From contig NZ_CP086253.1 of NCBI RefSeq assembly GCF_003382565.3, positions 1,798,001 to 1,862,000 of the forward strand: DNA of 64,000 nucleotides, read 5' to 3'. The DNA comes from Pectobacterium aquaticum (GTDB taxonomy: Bacteria > Pseudomonadota > Gammaproteobacteria > Enterobacterales > Enterobacteriaceae). A program made the translations under genes and the position numbers. Positions 17,871 through 27,473 of the stretch are shown one piece after another. Numbering within the stretch: position 1 is the stretch's first letter; every line of letters begins with the position of its first letter. The notes beneath the pieces are model-generated. The model was not told the DNA's origin and did not search any database. It worked only from the letters and a program-made list of their open reading frames with translations.

Positions 17871-18944
17871 TTAGCTGAATAAATGTTCGAAGAACAGATT
17901 AATGCCCGCACCGCCAACGACCAGCCAGAGAAACAGAACGAGTGCCAGCAGCAGCGGCTTTGCACCTGCCTGCTGGATGGCGCTGAATCGGGTTGTTAGC
18001 CCCAGCGCCACCATCGCCATGGTCAACAGCACATTATCGAGTTGTACCAACTGCGTGACGAGCGTAGGAGAAAGTAGCTGGAAGGAATTGAAGGCCGCTA
18101 CGGTAATAAACCCCAGTGCAAACCACGGGAACATCAATGGAATCACGTCTTGCGCGACATTTTTTTGCGCCGTTTTTTTCAGGTAAAACCCAAGAATGAG
18201 AAGGAAAGGAGCCAGCATCATCACGCGCAGCATTTTGCTGATGACGGCGATGTTTTCCGTCACACCATCGATGGCATGCCCGGCGGCAACGACCTGAGCA
18301 ACTTCGTGTATCGTCGAACCGAAGTACAGACCGACGATCTGCGGTGTGACGTCAATCCAGTGATTTTCGAGATTGAGCTGATAAAGCCACGGGTACAAAA
18401 ACATCGCCGTCGTACCGAAAATCACCACGGTGGCAACGGAGACGGCAATCGCATTGCTGGACGCTTTGACCACGGGCGCGGTTGCCATGATCGCCGCCGC
18501 GCCGCAGATGCTGCTGCCAGCACCGATGAGAATCACGGTCTCATTGTCGAGTTTCAGCCAGCGCTTGCCTATCCAGCAGGCGAGTAAAAACGTCAACGTG
18601 ACGACGGTAAGATCGACCGCAACACCGGTAAAGCCAACGGCAGTCACCTGCTGAAAGCTGAGGCGAAAACCATAAAGTATGATACCCCAGCGGAGTAAAT
18701 GCTGTTTGGCCCACTGCACGCCTGGGTCACACAGCGGATGAAGACGCGGATAAACGCTATTTCCCAGTACGATCCCACTCAGGATCGCCAATGTCAGCGA
18801 ACCCGGCCCCCAATGGGCGACTTTCGGAATATTTGCCAGCCAGAGAAGTGAAAAAGTTATTAAACTGACTAACAGTAGGCCAGGTAATCTCGCTTTTACT
18901 CCATCGGGTGGGGCTATTGTGTGTAATGTCGCAGGAAGAGCCAT
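17871..18944 (-). CDS. yeiH: UPF0324 membrane protein YeiH, putative anion exporter
   Basis: This 357-residue protein has about ten membrane helices and the family block GAGSSICGAAAI. Members of this family are annotated as putative sulfate/sulfite exporters, but the transport reaction is not firmly shown. It is divergent from the LysR regulator gene yeiE, 120 bases apart, which suggests control by YeiE. Order yeiE-yeiH-nfo matches E. coli. Confidence 0.9.
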   Translation of the reverse strand: MALPATLHTIAPPDGVKARLPGLLLVSLITFSLLWLANIPKVAHWGPGSLTLAILSGIVLGNSVYPRLHPLCDPGVQWAKQHLLRWGIILYGFRLSFQQVTAVGFTGVAVDLTVVTLTFLLACWIGKRWLKLDNETVILIGAGSSICGAAAIMATAPVVKASSNAIAVSVATVVIFGTTAMFLYPWLYQLNLENHWIDVTPQIVGLYFGSTIHEVAQVVAAGHAIDGVTENIAVISKMLRVMMLAPFLLILGFYLKKTAQKNVAQDVIPLMFPWFALGFITVAAFNSFQLLSPTLVTQLVQLDNVLLTMAMVALGLTTRFSAIQQAGAKPLLLALVLFLWLVVGGAGINLFFEHLFS

Positions 18945-19064
18945 GGATTGGGTGCCTATTCTGACCGTACCGAAAATTGAGAAGCCAGCTTATAATCCAC
19001 AAGATTAAAAGAGAAATTGATTATATATTTATAACCTATAAGTATTTCAGATAAAGAGCGCACT

Positions 19065-19937
19065 ATGCATATCACGTTACGTCAACTGGAAGTCTTTGCC
19101 GAAGTTCTGAAAAGTGGTTCAACGACACAGGCTTCTGTTGTGCTTGCCCTGTCTCAATCTGCTGTCAGCGCGGCTTTGGCGGATTTAGAAGGGCAGTTGG
19201 GTGTCCAACTTTTCGACCGCGTGGGTAAACGTCTGGTGGTTAATGAACATGGCCGCCTGCTGTATCCCAAGGCACTGGCACTGCTTGAACAGTCGATGGA
19301 AATTGAGCAACTGTTCCGGCGTGATAATGGGGCGTTACGTGTGTATGCCAGCAGCACCATCGGCAACTATTTATTGCCTGCGATGATTGCCCGCTATCGT
19401 CATGCCTACCCTGACATTCCGCTGGAGCTGCATGTTGGCAATACGAAAGATGTGATCACGCGCGTATCTGAATTCAGTGTTGATTTGGGCTTGATCGAAG
19501 GCCCTTGCCATCACCCAGATTTGATTACACAGCCTTGGCTGGAAGATGAGCTGGTGGTGTTTTGCTCTCCCGAACATCCGCTCAGCCGGGGGGCTGTCTC
19601 ATTAACTGCGCTGGCGGATGCGCACTGGATCCTACGTGAACGTGGATCAGGCACGCGCGAAGTGCTGGATCATCTGCTGCTGACGCACCTGTCGCATTTC
19701 CATCTGGTGATGGAACTCGGTAATTCAGAGGCGATTAAGCATGCGGTTCGCCACGGGATTGGTATCAGTTGTCTGTCGCGGCATGTCATTGCTGAACAGT
19801 TGGCGTCTGGTTCGCTGGTGGAGTTGAAGGTGCCGCTGCCTAAACTCACGCGGACGCTGTATCTGGTTCATCACCGACAGAAACATCTTTCAAATGTGCT
19901 ACAGCGCTTCCTGAGTTATTGCTGCGAAACGCCATAG
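19065..19937 (+). CDS. yeiE: LysR-type regulator YeiE
   Basis: This 290-residue regulator has an N-terminal winged helix-turn-helix (residues 1-60, with TTQASVVLALSQSAVSAAL) and a LysR substrate-binding domain. It matches E. coli YeiE. In other enterobacteria YeiE has been linked to sulfite sensing and to motility control. It is divergent from yeiH, the usual layout for a LysR regulator and its target. The short intergenic region is AT-rich and holds an imperfect dyad (TTATAACCTATAA near 19029) that could be part of its site. Confidence 0.93.
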   Translation: MHITLRQLEVFAEVLKSGSTTQASVVLALSQSAVSAALADLEGQLGVQLFDRVGKRLVVNEHGRLLYPKALALLEQSMEIEQLFRRDNGALRVYASSTIGNYLLPAMIARYRHAYPDIPLELHVGNTKDVITRVSEFSVDLGLIEGPCHHPDLITQPWLEDELVVFCSPEHPLSRGAVSLTALADAHWILRERGSGTREVLDHLLLTHLSHFHLVMELGNSEAIKHAVRHGIGISCLSRHVIAEQLASGSLVELKVPLPKLTRTLYLVHHRQKHLSNVLQRFLSYCCETP

Positions 19938-20072
19938 CGAAAATATTTTCTGCTGCTAATAATCGAGCGTGAGTTATTAACCTCTCTTATAACTCGACGA
20001 TCTTAACTATTCAGCACAACGCTATTTGCTACAATCCCGCCTCGATTTTTAGCACGAGCATGCAGGATAACA

Positions 20073-21548
20073 ATGGCTCAGCACGATATTCAACAAACTA
20101 CACAGGGCGCACCGACCCTGCGCCGTGAACTGAAAGCACGGCATTTAACGATGATCGCCATTGGTGGATCGATTGGCACTGGGTTATTTGTCGCGTCTGG
20201 TGCGACGGTTTCACAAGCAGGCCCAGGTGGCGCACTTCTGTCTTATGCCCTGATTGGACTGATGGTTTACTTCCTGATGACCAGTCTGGGTGAACTGGCT
20301 GCGTTTATGCCGGTTTCCGGTTCGTTCTCCAGCTACGGTTCCCGCTATGTAGAAGAAGGGTTCGGCTTCGCGCTGGGCTGGAACTACTGGTACAACTGGG
20401 CGGTGACCATCGCGGTCGATCTGGTGGCGGCGCAGCTGGTGATGGGATATTGGTTCCCCGACGTCTCCGGCTGGATCTGGAGCGCGCTGTTCCTCGCGCT
20501 GATGTTCCTGCTTAACTACATTTCCGTGAAAGGATTTGGCGAAGCAGAATACTGGTTCTCACTGATTAAAGTGGTCACGGTCGTCGTTTTCATTGCTGTT
20601 GGCGTGATGATGATTACGGGCATCATGAGCGGCGCGGAAAATGCCGGATTCCACAACTGGGAGATTGGTGATGCGCCGTTTGCTGGCGGCTTCTCTGCTA
20701 TGATCGGTGTGGCGATGATCGTCGGCTTCTCTTTTCAGGGAACGGAATTGATCGGCGTGGCGGCGGGGGAATCTCAGGAACCAAGTAAAAACATTCCGCG
20801 TGCCATCCGTCAGGTTTTCTGGCGTATTCTGTTGTTCTACATCTTCGCGATTCTGATTATCAGCTTAATCATTCCGTATACCGATCCGAACCTGCTGCGT
20901 AATGACGTCAAAGACATTACGGTGAGCCCGTTCACGCTGGTGTTTGAGAACGCGGGCCTGCTGTCTGCGGCGGCGGTGATGAACGCGGTCATCCTGACGG
21001 CAGTGCTGTCGGCGGGTAACTCTGGGATGTATGCCTCGACGCGTATGCTGTTTACGCTGGCATCGGAAGGGAAAGCGCCGCGCATTTTCGTGAGACTGTC
21101 ACAAGGCGGCGTGCCGCGTAATGCGCTGTATGCCACCACCGTGGTGGCGGCGCTGTGCTTCCTGTCTTCTTTGTATGGCAACCAAACGGTTTACCTGTGG
21201 CTGCTGAATACGTCCGGTATGACAGGCTTTATTGCCTGGCTGGGGATTGCAATCAGCCATTATCGTTTCCGTCGTGGCTATGTTATGCAAGGACATGATC
21301 TGAATCGTCTGCCTTATCAATCGCGTTTCTTCCCGCTGGGGCCGATCTTCGCGTTTGTGCTCTGTCTTATCATCACGCTGGGGCAGAACTATCAGGCATT
21401 TCTGGAAGATAAAATCGACTGGTATGGCGTGACGGCGACGTACATCGGTATTCCGCTGTTTCTGCTGATTTGGTTCGGTTATAAACTGTATCGTGGAACG
21501 CACTTCATCAAGTATCAAGAGATGACGTACCCCGATCATAAGGACTAA
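20073..21548 (+). CDS. lysP: Lysine-specific permease LysP
   Basis: This 491-residue amino-acid permease (E. coli 489) has a hydrophilic N terminus with LRRELKARHLTMIAIGGSIGTGLF, the amino-acid permease family start, and about 12 membrane helices. LysP imports lysine by proton symport and in E. coli also restrains the acid-response activator CadC. The ATG has AGGA upstream. It follows yeiE, as in E. coli, and ends in a good terminator. ArgP control is known in E. coli but I could not identify its site here. Confidence 0.96.
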   Translation: MAQHDIQQTTQGAPTLRRELKARHLTMIAIGGSIGTGLFVASGATVSQAGPGGALLSYALIGLMVYFLMTSLGELAAFMPVSGSFSSYGSRYVEEGFGFALGWNYWYNWAVTIAVDLVAAQLVMGYWFPDVSGWIWSALFLALMFLLNYISVKGFGEAEYWFSLIKVVTVVVFIAVGVMMITGIMSGAENAGFHNWEIGDAPFAGGFSAMIGVAMIVGFSFQGTELIGVAAGESQEPSKNIPRAIRQVFWRILLFYIFAILIISLIIPYTDPNLLRNDVKDITVSPFTLVFENAGLLSAAAVMNAVILTAVLSAGNSGMYASTRMLFTLASEGKAPRIFVRLSQGGVPRNALYATTVVAALCFLSSLYGNQTVYLWLLNTSGMTGFIAWLGIAISHYRFRRGYVMQGHDLNRLPYQSRFFPLGPIFAFVLCLIITLGQNYQAFLEDKIDWYGVTATYIGIPLFLLIWFGYKLYRGTHFIKYQEMTYPDHKD

Positions 21549-22138
21549 ATCGTAAGAACGCGGCTAACACCTGCTTTTTACCTTGCCATTTCTTTTCACG
21601 CCGCTGAGGAAATTTTCATTAGCGGCGTTTTTATTCGTAGTAACTTCCTTTTTATATCAAATATTTTGAATTTTATTGTTGCTGTACATACCTTTCTGAT
21701 AGCGTCTTCCTCTTCCTGTTGAGTCTATGCATCATTTCTGCTGTTTTTCTCGTGAATGTATTCTTTCTGATTAACAGCGTGGCTTAGTCTTGATCCGTTA
21801 TTACGGGTATCTCATTGCCGATGTCATGATAACAATGAGCAGCAGACTTTATTGTTTTTGTGATATTTCTGAATGTCGACGCTAACAATGTCGGTGAATG
21901 AAATTCATTATATTAGGTATTGTTAATTGCTTTAATGCTGACTACGCTTCACGTTACGGAGTGATGGATTTCCGATGAGGCAGGAAGTGTAACGTTATTA
22001 ATACGTTCGTTGTCTTGTGTCATACAGAGAATTTAATTCATTATTTTTGTATGAGAATACCTGTCGTGATTGCCGACTGCGGAGTCCTTGATATCTGCAA
22101 ACGGAAATTACTGTATAAATAGCAACCAGGGCACGATG
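21549..22138. other. Intergenic region lysP-hydroxyacid dehydrogenase
   Basis: This 590-bp AT-rich stretch starts with the lysP terminator (21598-21633). The remainder must contain the promoter of the dehydrogenase gene. I see no ORF with a ribosome site, no repeat-family member and no structured RNA that I recognise. Confidence 0.55.
21598..21633 (+). terminator. Rho-independent terminator of lysP
   Basis: ACGCCGCT (21598-21605) pairs with AGCGGCGT (21621-21628) across a 15-nt loop, followed by TTTTTA. Confidence 0.85.
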
Positions 22139-23104
22139 ATGTTAAAAATTACCTTTTTGGATAAAGGCTCACTGCCTGAAACCATTTTCCTGAAAAAGAC
22201 GAGTTTTAGGCGTCCACAATGCCGCCATGAATGGATTGAATATAACTATACCTCGCCCGATCAGGTTATCGCCCGAGCAAAAGACACCCACGTTATCATC
22301 ACGAATAAAGCCCTATTAACGCGAGACACCTTAGCCGCGTTGCCTGCGTTGAAGCTGATTGCTGTAACGGCAACAGGCACCGACAATATTGATCTTGTTG
22401 CTGCCAAAGAACTGGGTATCACGGTCAAAAATGTACCGGGCTACTCGACGCAAGCGGTATCCGAGCACGTGATTGCCATGATTTTTTCGCTAAAGCACAG
22501 CCTGATGGCGTGGTATCGCGATCAACTGAGTGACCGCTGGGCCAGCCAGTCGCAATTTGCTTATTTTGATCATCCAGTTAAAGACATTGCAGGCGCTACG
22601 CTGGGCATCATCGGCGCGGGTTCGATTGGGCGGGAAGTCGCGCGGCTGGCGCAGGCGCTGGGGATGAAGGTGATTTTTGCTGAGCGGAGAGGTGTCTCAC
22701 AGTGCCGCGCGGGTTATCTGCCGTTTGAGGAGGTTCTGCGGCTGGCAAATGTGATTTCACTCAACTGCCCGCTGAATAAGAGTACGCAGCATCTGATTAA
22801 TGCAGAGACGCTCGCTTTGTGTAAGCCCACGGCATTTATTATTAACACCGCCAGAGGCGGGCTGATTGATGAGCGTGCTCTAGCAGAAGCCTTGCAGCAG
22901 CGCGTCATTGCTGGTGCTGCGCTAGACTGCCTGACACAGGAGCCGCCAGCAAAGGACAACCCATTAATGGTGGCAGCGAAAACCCTGCCTAATCTTCTTA
23001 TTACCCCCCATATCTCCTGGACGTCTGCCTCATCGCTGCAACTGTTGATGGAAAAGATGATTGAAAATATTGATGAGTATGCTCAGCAAAACGGATACAA
23101 ATAA
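22139..23104 (+). CDS. D-isomer-specific 2-hydroxyacid dehydrogenase
   Basis: This 321-residue NAD(P)-dependent enzyme of the D-2-hydroxyacid dehydrogenase family has a Rossmann nucleotide site, GIIGAGSIGREVA (about residue 155). The catalytic Arg (NTARGGLIDE), Glu (LTQEPP) and His (ITPHISW) are all present. It resembles the glycerate/hydroxypyruvate subgroup, so a 2-oxoacid such as hydroxypyruvate is a likely substrate, but this cannot be fixed from sequence. ATG at 22136 and 22139 are adjacent; 22139 gives better spacing from the CAGGG ribosome site. It starts an accessory section absent from the E. coli yei block. Confidence 0.85.
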   Translation: MLKITFLDKGSLPETIFLKKTSFRRPQCRHEWIEYNYTSPDQVIARAKDTHVIITNKALLTRDTLAALPALKLIAVTATGTDNIDLVAAKELGITVKNVPGYSTQAVSEHVIAMIFSLKHSLMAWYRDQLSDRWASQSQFAYFDHPVKDIAGATLGIIGAGSIGREVARLAQALGMKVIFAERRGVSQCRAGYLPFEEVLRLANVISLNCPLNKSTQHLINAETLALCKPTAFIINTARGGLIDERALAEALQQRVIAGAALDCLTQEPPAKDNPLMVAAKTLPNLLITPHISWTSASSLQLLMEKMIENIDEYAQQNGYK

Positions 23105-23492
23105 CGTGTAATTTGATTTCGCTGAGTATAAAGGAATATAGCTTGGCAGAGAAATGATGATATTCATCAATTTTAACTGATTATCAAAACTGAGCGTTTC
23201 ATCAGATCGAATTTTTCGCTGTCGATTATTCCTGTCGCTCTCGCTATATCGGCAGGGAATGAAAGTGGTGCACGTCAGACCTAAAGTGAGAACGTTATTA
23301 TTTGTGATTATTCCGAACCACTATTAATTGTATGAGCGAATATTTATTTTTTAATAATAACGGAAGTAAATAATAGAACGAGTGCAGCGATAGGTGTCGG
23401 CGGCAAAACGCGGCTTAATGAGAGAAGGCATTGGTGGGCTGTATTATGAATCCGCCCCGAATTCTGATGAATGGGGCGGAAATCAGAGAGTA
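23105..23492. other. Intergenic region between convergent genes
   Basis: This 388-bp stretch between the dehydrogenase (plus) and the ABC permease (minus) shows no ORF; in particular no substrate-binding-protein gene or remnant. A GC-rich hairpin is at its right end (23451-23480). Confidence 0.6.
23451..23480 (-). terminator. Possible terminator of the ABC permease operon
   Basis: TCCGCCCC (23451-23458) and GGGGCGGA (23473-23480) form an 8-bp stem 13 bases after the permease stop. The minus-strand tail TTCATAATAC is only weakly U-rich. Confidence 0.5.
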
Positions 23493-24488
23493 TCAGCGTT
23501 TCTGGATATACGTCATGGCTAGCGCGAGTGCCAGAACCAGACCTTTGATGATATCCATCGCGTAATAAGGTACGGAGAGCATCACCAGTCCATTCTGCAA
23601 GACGCCAAGAATAACGGCACCGAGCAGCGTACCCAGCGCATTCGGCTTACCAGATCCTGCCAGCGAGAAACCGATGTAGGCCGCGGCAACGGCATCCATC
23701 AAATAGCCCCCCCCGGCATTGACCTGCGAAGAGCCAATGCGTGATGCCAGTAAGATCCCGCCCAGCGCCGCGAGTAGTGAAGAAAACACGTACGCCTGTA
23801 CCCGATAACGCGCCGTGCGAATACCCGCCAGTCGCGCAGCTTCTGGGTTACCGCCGATGGCATACATCCGGCGACCGTGCTTGGTGAGAGACAGATACAA
23901 CTGCACCAGTACCGTTACCGCTAGCATGATGACAACAATGACCGGCACCTGACCCAGCGTGGCAAAGAACTCAGGAATGACGCCTTCCGCCATTTCGCCG
24001 CTGGGCAGCACCATGTTCTGCGTGATCGAACCGCCGTAGCTGTAGGTCATCGCTACGCCCTGAATGACGAACAGGCTGGCGAGCGTTGCCAACATATCGG
24101 GAATCTTCAGCACGACGATGAGGAAGGCGTTGAATAGCCCGACCAGCGTACACAGCAGCAGCGTCAGGACAATCGCACCCGTGGTGCCGAATCCATGCCA
24201 GACGAAAAGCGAGATAACCAGCGCATTAGCTAACGAGGCCGTCGACCCTACGGAAAGATCGAAGCCGCCCACGGACAGCGAAATAGAGACGCCAATGGCA
24301 ATCACCGTAACGATGGCGATAGAACGCAGGATATTGATGATGTTATACGGGTCGAGAAAGTTCTCCGACGCCAGTCCGAAAAGGGCAATCAGCGCAACAA
24401 CCGTGATCAGCATGCCCCACTTATAGAGAAACTCGAAAACGTGGTGACGGAAGGGGAGCGCCCCGTTAGATGAAAGTGGGTGACTCAC
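23493..24488 (-). CDS. Sugar-type ABC importer permease (RbsC family)
   Basis: This 331-residue inner-membrane protein has about eight to ten helices and belongs to the BPD_transp_2 (RbsC/XylH/AraH) family; the stretch SVGGFDLSVGS is its hallmark. It would form a homodimeric channel for a monosaccharide or related small molecule. Its start overlaps the ATPase gene stop by four bases. Neither neighbour is a substrate-binding protein, so the cargo is unknown. Substrate classes handled by such systems include ribose, xylose, galactose, autoinducer-2 and polyols. Confidence 0.85.
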   Translation of the reverse strand: MSHPLSSNGALPFRHHVFEFLYKWGMLITVVALIALFGLASENFLDPYNIINILRSIAIVTVIAIGVSISLSVGGFDLSVGSTASLANALVISLFVWHGFGTTGAIVLTLLLCTLVGLFNAFLIVVLKIPDMLATLASLFVIQGVAMTYSYGGSITQNMVLPSGEMAEGVIPEFFATLGQVPVIVVIMLAVTVLVQLYLSLTKHGRRMYAIGGNPEAARLAGIRTARYRVQAYVFSSLLAALGGILLASRIGSSQVNAGGGYLMDAVAAAYIGFSLAGSGKPNALGTLLGAVILGVLQNGLVMLSVPYYAMDIIKGLVLALALAMTYIQKR

Positions 24489-25996
24489 GCGGGAGTTCCT
24501 CCAGTTGAATAGAAAAGTAGGGTTTCTTCGTCAATCTCAGCCGCGTTCAGCTCTGCGACAATGCGGCCATCCCATAGCACGCAGATGCGATCGCAGAGCC
24601 CGACCAGTTCGGAGAACTCGCCCGACGCATAAATAATGCCTTTGCCCTGACGGGCGAGGCCATCAATGAGGGTGAACAAGTCCTGTTTGGCCTTGATATC
24701 CACGCCTTTGGTGGGCTCGTCAAAAATCAGAACCTGTGCTTCACTGCGCAACCACTTGCCGATAGCGACTTTCTGCTGATTCCCACCCGACAGACGCGCT
24801 AGCTTTTGCGCCGGACCTGTGGTGCGAACCGCCAGCCGTTCAACGATCTGTTTTGCCCAGCGCAATGCCTTGCCACGGCTGAATATACTCCAACGGGAAA
24901 AGCTGTCGGTGGCGGTGATGCTGAGATTCATGGTGACGGATTCATCAATAAAAATACCTTCTTTGCGCCGCTCTTCAGGAACCAGCGCCAGACCCTGTTC
25001 GACGGACCGGTGTGGCGAATGCGGTCGCCAGGGTTTACCACGATATTCACCCTGCGCGATCTGGCAGGATTCTGCGCCGAATAGCGCTTTACACAGCTCG
25101 GTTTTCCCCGCACCAGCCAGTCCGGCAATGCCCAGAATTTCCCCTTTGCGCAGCGTGAGAGAAATATTGTGCAGCAGCGTTTCGTCGTGTAAACCGGTGA
25201 CCTGAAGCAGCGTTTCTGCGGAAGGGGTTGTTCGGCGTGGCGGGAAGATATCGTCGAGCCGATGCCCCAGCATTCTCTCTACAATCTCTTCGCCGCTGAG
25301 CCCCTGCATCGCACCGCTGCTGACAAACTCGCCGTCACGCAGAACGGTCAACGTATCGCAGATTTCGCTCAGTTCATGAATACGGTGGGAAATAAACACG
25401 ATCCCGATGCCATCGGCCTGTAAACGGCGTACCACCTCGAAGAGGCGCGCGCTTTCGGCCTGATCCAGCGGAGCAGTGGGTTCATCCAAAATCAGGAAAC
25501 GACATTCGTGGGATAACGCGCGGGCGAGCAGAATTTGCTGTTTCTCCGCGAGCGAGCAGGTATCTAGCCGTTGGCGAACATTGAGGTGGACGCCAAGCTG
25601 ATCAAGTAGCGCCTGCGCCTGACGATAGATCTGCGGCCAACTCAGCAGATGTCCGTCCTGCGCCAGCGTATCCAGCATAATGTTTTCCGCCACGGACAGC
25701 GTGGGGACCAACGCAACATCGACTTCCTGCTGCACCAGATGAATGCCGTATCGCTTGGCATCACGCGGTGAATGCACATCGACCTGCTTGCCATTAATCA
25801 GAATGTCGCCCTGATAGTGATCGTAAGCGCCCGACAGGATAGTCATCAGCGTGGATTTGCCTGCGCCGTTTGCGCCGGTCAGGGCATGAATCGAACCACC
25901 TTCCAGTGTGAAATTAACCTGCTTGAGGGCGTGGAAACCAGAAAAGGAGATGGAAATGTTGTGCATTTCCAGTCGGCTTTGGGAGGTAGGGATCAT
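24485..25996 (-). CDS. Sugar-type ABC importer ATPase (RbsA family)
   Basis: This 503-residue protein has two fused ABC domains. The first has Walker A GANGAGKST and a degenerate signature (CSLAEKQQ); the second has a modified P-loop (GLAGAGKTEL) and a good signature LSGGNQQK. That asymmetry is typical of RbsA/MglA/XylG. It pairs with the overlapping permease gene. I keep the ATG at 25996; an internal Met at residue 11 is possible. The upstream 266 bases lead divergently to hcxA without a binding-protein gene. Confidence 0.87.
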   Translation of the reverse strand: MIPTSQSRLEMHNISISFSGFHALKQVNFTLEGGSIHALTGANGAGKSTLMTILSGAYDHYQGDILINGKQVDVHSPRDAKRYGIHLVQQEVDVALVPTLSVAENIMLDTLAQDGHLLSWPQIYRQAQALLDQLGVHLNVRQRLDTCSLAEKQQILLARALSHECRFLILDEPTAPLDQAESARLFEVVRRLQADGIGIVFISHRIHELSEICDTLTVLRDGEFVSSGAMQGLSGEEIVERMLGHRLDDIFPPRRTTPSAETLLQVTGLHDETLLHNISLTLRKGEILGIAGLAGAGKTELCKALFGAESCQIAQGEYRGKPWRPHSPHRSVEQGLALVPEERRKEGIFIDESVTMNLSITATDSFSRWSIFSRGKALRWAKQIVERLAVRTTGPAQKLARLSGGNQQKVAIGKWLRSEAQVLIFDEPTKGVDIKAKQDLFTLIDGLARQGKGIIYASGEFSELVGLCDRICVLWDGRIVAELNAAEIDEETLLFYSTGGTPA

Positions 25997-26262
25997 GGTC
26001 GGTAACGCTCTTGGCGGTCAAGGTCATGAAATAACGGAAAAGAAAGGTAGCACATATCCCCGCAAATTTAATACAGCTTCAAGTGTTTGAGAATCATTGG
26101 CTATGAACGAAAAGGCATAAATTAAATAAAAAAGTTCTTAAGCTGGCGCAGGCAAGTGAATAAGATGGAATTATCAATAGAGTAGCGCAGCAGATTCGGC
26201 TGTCAGACAAACATAAGATAAGAGCCGTGCTCAAGCGAGGGCACGGCGAGGAAGATTCAAAC

Positions 26263-27351
26263 ATGCACACAACGACAGTCCGCGTACAGGTTGGCCCTGC
26301 TAACTATTTCTCTTTCTCTGGCGCTATCGATAAGCTGCTGGAATTTTATCCACCAGATGTACTGAAAAACGCGCTGTGGATCTACGGTGAGCGGGCGATT
26401 GCGGCGGCTCGACCGTATTTACCAGCCGAGTTCGATGCGCCTTCAGCCCGCCGCGTTCAGTTTGGCGCGCATTGTAGCGAAGGGGAAGTGGCAAAGCTGG
26501 TGGCGCAGGCGGGCGATGAGTGTCAGGTCGTCATTGGCGTCGGCGGCGGGGCGGTGTTGGATACCGCGAAGGTCGCCGCGCGTCATATTGGCGTGCCGCT
26601 GGTGGCAATTCCGACCATTGCGGCGACCTGTGCGGCCTGGACGCCGTTGTCCGTGTGGTATAACGATGCTGGGCAGGCGCTGCGCTTCGAGATTTTTACC
26701 GATGCTAACCATCTGGTGCTGGTGGAGCCGCGGATTATGCTGGCGGCACCGGTGGAATACTTACTGGCTGGCGTCGGTGATACGCTGGCGAAGTGGTATG
26801 AAGCCGTCGTTCTCAGTCCTCAGCCGGAAACGCTGCCGCTTTCTGTTCGGTTGGGCTTACAGGCCGCACTGGATATCCGCAATGTATTGCTGCAACAAAG
26901 TGCCACTGCGCTGGAAGCCGTCGAGCGTGGTGAATTGACGCAGGATTTTCTGGATGTCGTAGATGCGATCATTGCCGGTGGCGGCATGGTTGGCGGGTTG
27001 GGTGAACGCTATACCCGCGTGGCGGCGGCGCATGCGGTGCATAACGGTTTAACAGTGCTGCCACAAACCGAACGCTTCCTACACGGCACCAAGGTGGCTT
27101 ATGGCATTCTGGTACAAAGTGCTTTACTGGGCGATAGCGACACGTTGCACCAGTTGAAGGCGGCGTTTAAGGCATTCGGTTTGCCGACTACACTCGCCGC
27201 ACTGGACGTGGATATTCACGATCGCGCCGCGCTTCAGGCGGTTATTGCCCGCACCTTGCAGGCGGGGGAATCCATTCATTATCTGCCGTTGACGCTCAAT
27301 GAAGACGTCCTGCTGGCGGCATTTAACACCGTTGAATCTACCGGGGAATAA
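26263..27351 (+). CDS. hcxA: Hydroxycarboxylate dehydrogenase HcxA (YbdH family)
   Basis: This 362-residue iron-containing alcohol dehydrogenase family enzyme has the same length as E. coli HcxA (YbdH) and near-identical blocks, for example TIAATCAAWTPLSVWYN. The NAD(P) glycine motif GVGGGAVLDTAK and metal ligands (GVGDTLAKW, AAAHAVHNG, FLHGTK) are present. HcxA reduces 2-oxoacids such as 2-oxoglutarate and 2-oxobutyrate to 2-hydroxyacids. The start at 26263 (MHTTTVRV) follows GAGGAAG; a longer frame from 26227 is not family sequence. In E. coli the gene lies elsewhere, so its place beside the ABC importer is specific to this lineage. Confidence 0.9.
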   Translation: MHTTTVRVQVGPANYFSFSGAIDKLLEFYPPDVLKNALWIYGERAIAAARPYLPAEFDAPSARRVQFGAHCSEGEVAKLVAQAGDECQVVIGVGGGAVLDTAKVAARHIGVPLVAIPTIAATCAAWTPLSVWYNDAGQALRFEIFTDANHLVLVEPRIMLAAPVEYLLAGVGDTLAKWYEAVVLSPQPETLPLSVRLGLQAALDIRNVLLQQSATALEAVERGELTQDFLDVVDAIIAGGGMVGGLGERYTRVAAAHAVHNGLTVLPQTERFLHGTKVAYGILVQSALLGDSDTLHQLKAAFKAFGLPTTLAALDVDIHDRAALQAVIARTLQAGESIHYLPLTLNEDVLLAAFNTVESTGE

Positions 27352-27367
27352 CTACATAGGAAGAGGA

Positions 27368-27389
27368 GGGCGGAGAGCATTCTCCGCCC
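27368..27389 (+). terminator. Possible terminator of hcxA
   Basis: GGGCGGAGA (27368-27376) and TCTCCGCCC (27381-27389) form a perfect 9-bp stem with a 4-nt loop, 17 bases after the hcxA stop. The following bases (CAAAGACTTTATC) are not a U tract, so it may need no or other factors; call is tentative. Confidence 0.45.
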
Positions 27390-27393
27390 CAAA

Positions 27394-27473
27394 GACTTTA
27401 TCTTGAAAAACTATGCTTTATCTCTAAAAATCATGCTTTATCTCTAAAAATCATGCTTTATCTTTAAAAACTA
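27394..27473. repeat. Four 20-bp tandem repeats reaching the KTSC gene stop
   Basis: Units at 27394, 27414, 27434 and 27454 read TGCTTTATCTCTAAAAATCA with small changes in the first (GACTTTATCTTG...) and last (...TTTAAAAACTA). The last three bases of the last unit (CTA, 27471-27473) are the complement of the TAG stop of the KTSC gene. The middle two units are identical, indicating recent duplication. Confidence 0.9.

Noticed and set aside
23105..23492. Hidden substrate-binding-protein gene or remnant next to the ABC permease
   Set aside because: No frame of useful length or signal peptide in either gap around the permease/ATPase pair.
27394..27473. Tandem repeat as a CRISPR array
   Set aside because: Units are adjacent 20-mers with no unique spacers and no cas genes nearby.
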